A DNA stretch of 5,353 nt, from positions 1-5,353 of the forward strand of contig CAMFHW010000321.1 in assembly GCA_945952175.1 (NCBI GenBank), in the 5' to 3' direction. Each line of letters opens with the position of its first letter. The first letter of the stretch is position 1. Position numbers and translations under genes: made by a program. Under the pieces are notes generated by a model, which had not been told where the DNA came from, searched no databases, and worked only from the letters and a program-made list of their open reading frames with translations. Shown here piece by piece: positions 5,131-5,353 of this stretch. Source of the stretch: an uncultured Phenylobacterium sp. (GTDB lineage Bacteria > Pseudomonadota > Alphaproteobacteria > Caulobacterales > Caulobacteraceae).

Positions 5131-5200
5131 ATATACATTTTTGCATGACGTACGTTGTAAAATGAATCTGTACAATGCTCAGATATTGGCTATCTTAGCA
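5131..5200 (+). promoter_or_regulatory. AT-rich, dyad-rich promoter/operator region upstream of the small ORF
   Basis: This 70-bp stretch is clearly richer in A and T than the rest of the window. It contains the palindrome ACGTACGT (5148-5155), the inverted half-sites TTGTA (5155-5159) and TACAA (5171-5175) 11 bp apart, a GAATC match to the CcrM site GANTC (5164-5168), and TACAAT (5171-5176), five of six bases of a -10 element. A later alternative is GGCTATCTT (5188-5196), which partly fits the Caulobacter -10 pattern. No good -35 sits at the right distance from TACAAT, so a regulated or activator-dependent promoter is plausible. Confidence 0.45.
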
Positions 5201-5201
5201 C

Positions 5202-5228
5202 TGTCCAGATGGACATGCCCCTCGGGGC
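5202..5228 (+). other. Two adjacent small hairpins before the small ORF
   Basis: TGTCC (5202-5206) pairs with GGACA (5211-5215) around AGAT. One base after its closing A, at 5217, GCCC (5217-5220) pairs with GGGC (5225-5228) around CTCG. They end 10 nt before the ribosome binding site, so they would form part of the mRNA leader if transcription starts upstream. A leader control role is possible but unproven. Confidence 0.4.
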
Positions 5229-5238
5229 GCCCAACAAC

Positions 5239-5244
5239 GGAGAG
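5239..5244 (+). promoter_or_regulatory. Ribosome binding site of the small ORF
   Basis: GGAGAG lies 6 nt before the ATG at 5251, which is good spacing for a purine-rich site. It is one of the main reasons to call the small ORF. Confidence 0.6.
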
Positions 5245-5250
5245 ACCCAA

Positions 5251-5349
5251 ATGACTGCTTTCAATCACGTCTTCGACACGACCGTCGCCGTCGCCTTCCC
5301 CGCGCCCAGCCCGATCCTCGCCGGCGCCACCGCGACCCCCGGCGCCTAA
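5251..5349 (+). CDS. Small hypothetical protein, 32 residues
   Basis: The ORF starts MTAFNHVFDTTVAVAFPAP and ends GATATPGA before TAA at 5347. I recognise no family. Evidence that it is translated: a GGAGAG site 6 nt upstream, an AT-rich control-like region before it, and codon bias typical of this genome. Third positions of codons 2-32 are G or C in 28 of 31 cases, against 20 of 31 at each of the other two positions; the three exceptions fall in the first five codons, where weak mRNA structure is often favoured. The product is uncharged apart from one Asp and one His, with a moderately hydrophobic Ala/Val/Pro/Thr middle. It lacks the lysine or arginine expected of a signal peptide, and the prolines argue against a regular membrane helix. 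It could be a stand-alone small protein or a leader peptide for a gene beyond the window. Confidence 0.55.
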   Translation: MTAFNHVFDTTVAVAFPAPSPILAGATATPGA

Positions 5350-5353
5350 CCGT

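Overview
The window is very GC-rich bacterial chromosome with strongly GC-biased third codon positions and two GTG starts among the four core-type genes. The ffh–rpsP–rimM order is a conserved proteobacterial translation/secretion block. The protein features (alphaproteobacterial-style XRE regulator core, Ffh with a TRAD-DGDGRGG G4 region, ribosomal protein S16 with a long Ala/Pro/Glu tail) point to an alphaproteobacterium, most likely Caulobacteraceae-like (Caulobacter/Phenylobacterium/Brevundimonas). The family placement is inferred from memory of those proteins, not from a search.

Layout, all genes on the + strand. (1) 1–1035: 3' part of a chromate transporter (ChrA/CHR family), truncated by the window edge. 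(2) 1130–1513: small XRE-type DNA-binding regulator. (3) 1514–1768: 255-bp intergenic region with a 9-bp hairpin, an exact 15-bp tandem repeat, a plausible sigma-70-type promoter (TTGACC-17-CATAAG) and a structured putative leader. (4) 1769–4398: ffh (SRP GTPase), rpsP (S16) and rimM (30S maturation factor), spaced 18 and 29 bp and probably cotranscribed. (5) 4465–5025: isochorismatase-family cysteine hydrolase with an intact Asp-Lys-Cys triad, in the place where trmD often follows rimM. (6) 5026–5250: a perfect 28-bp inverted repeat (5029–5117) resembling REP/RAYT-type palindromes, then an AT-rich, dyad-rich promoter-like stretch and two small hairpins. (7) 5251–5349: a 32-codon small ORF with a good ribosome binding site and strong codon-position bias.

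Functionally the centre of the window is housekeeping: Ffh targets nascent membrane and secreted proteins, S16 is a primary assembly protein of the 30S subunit, and RimM assists maturation of the 30S head. The flanking chromate transporter, regulator, hydrolase and small ORF look like variable neighbours.

I see no clear new multi-gene system. The most rewarding parts are the ffh leader, which can form two mutually exclusive base-pairing arrangements, and the segment after the hydrolase, where a long perfect palindrome is followed by an AT-rich control region and an apparently real small protein gene. No tRNA, rRNA, CRISPR array or transposase gene is visible.
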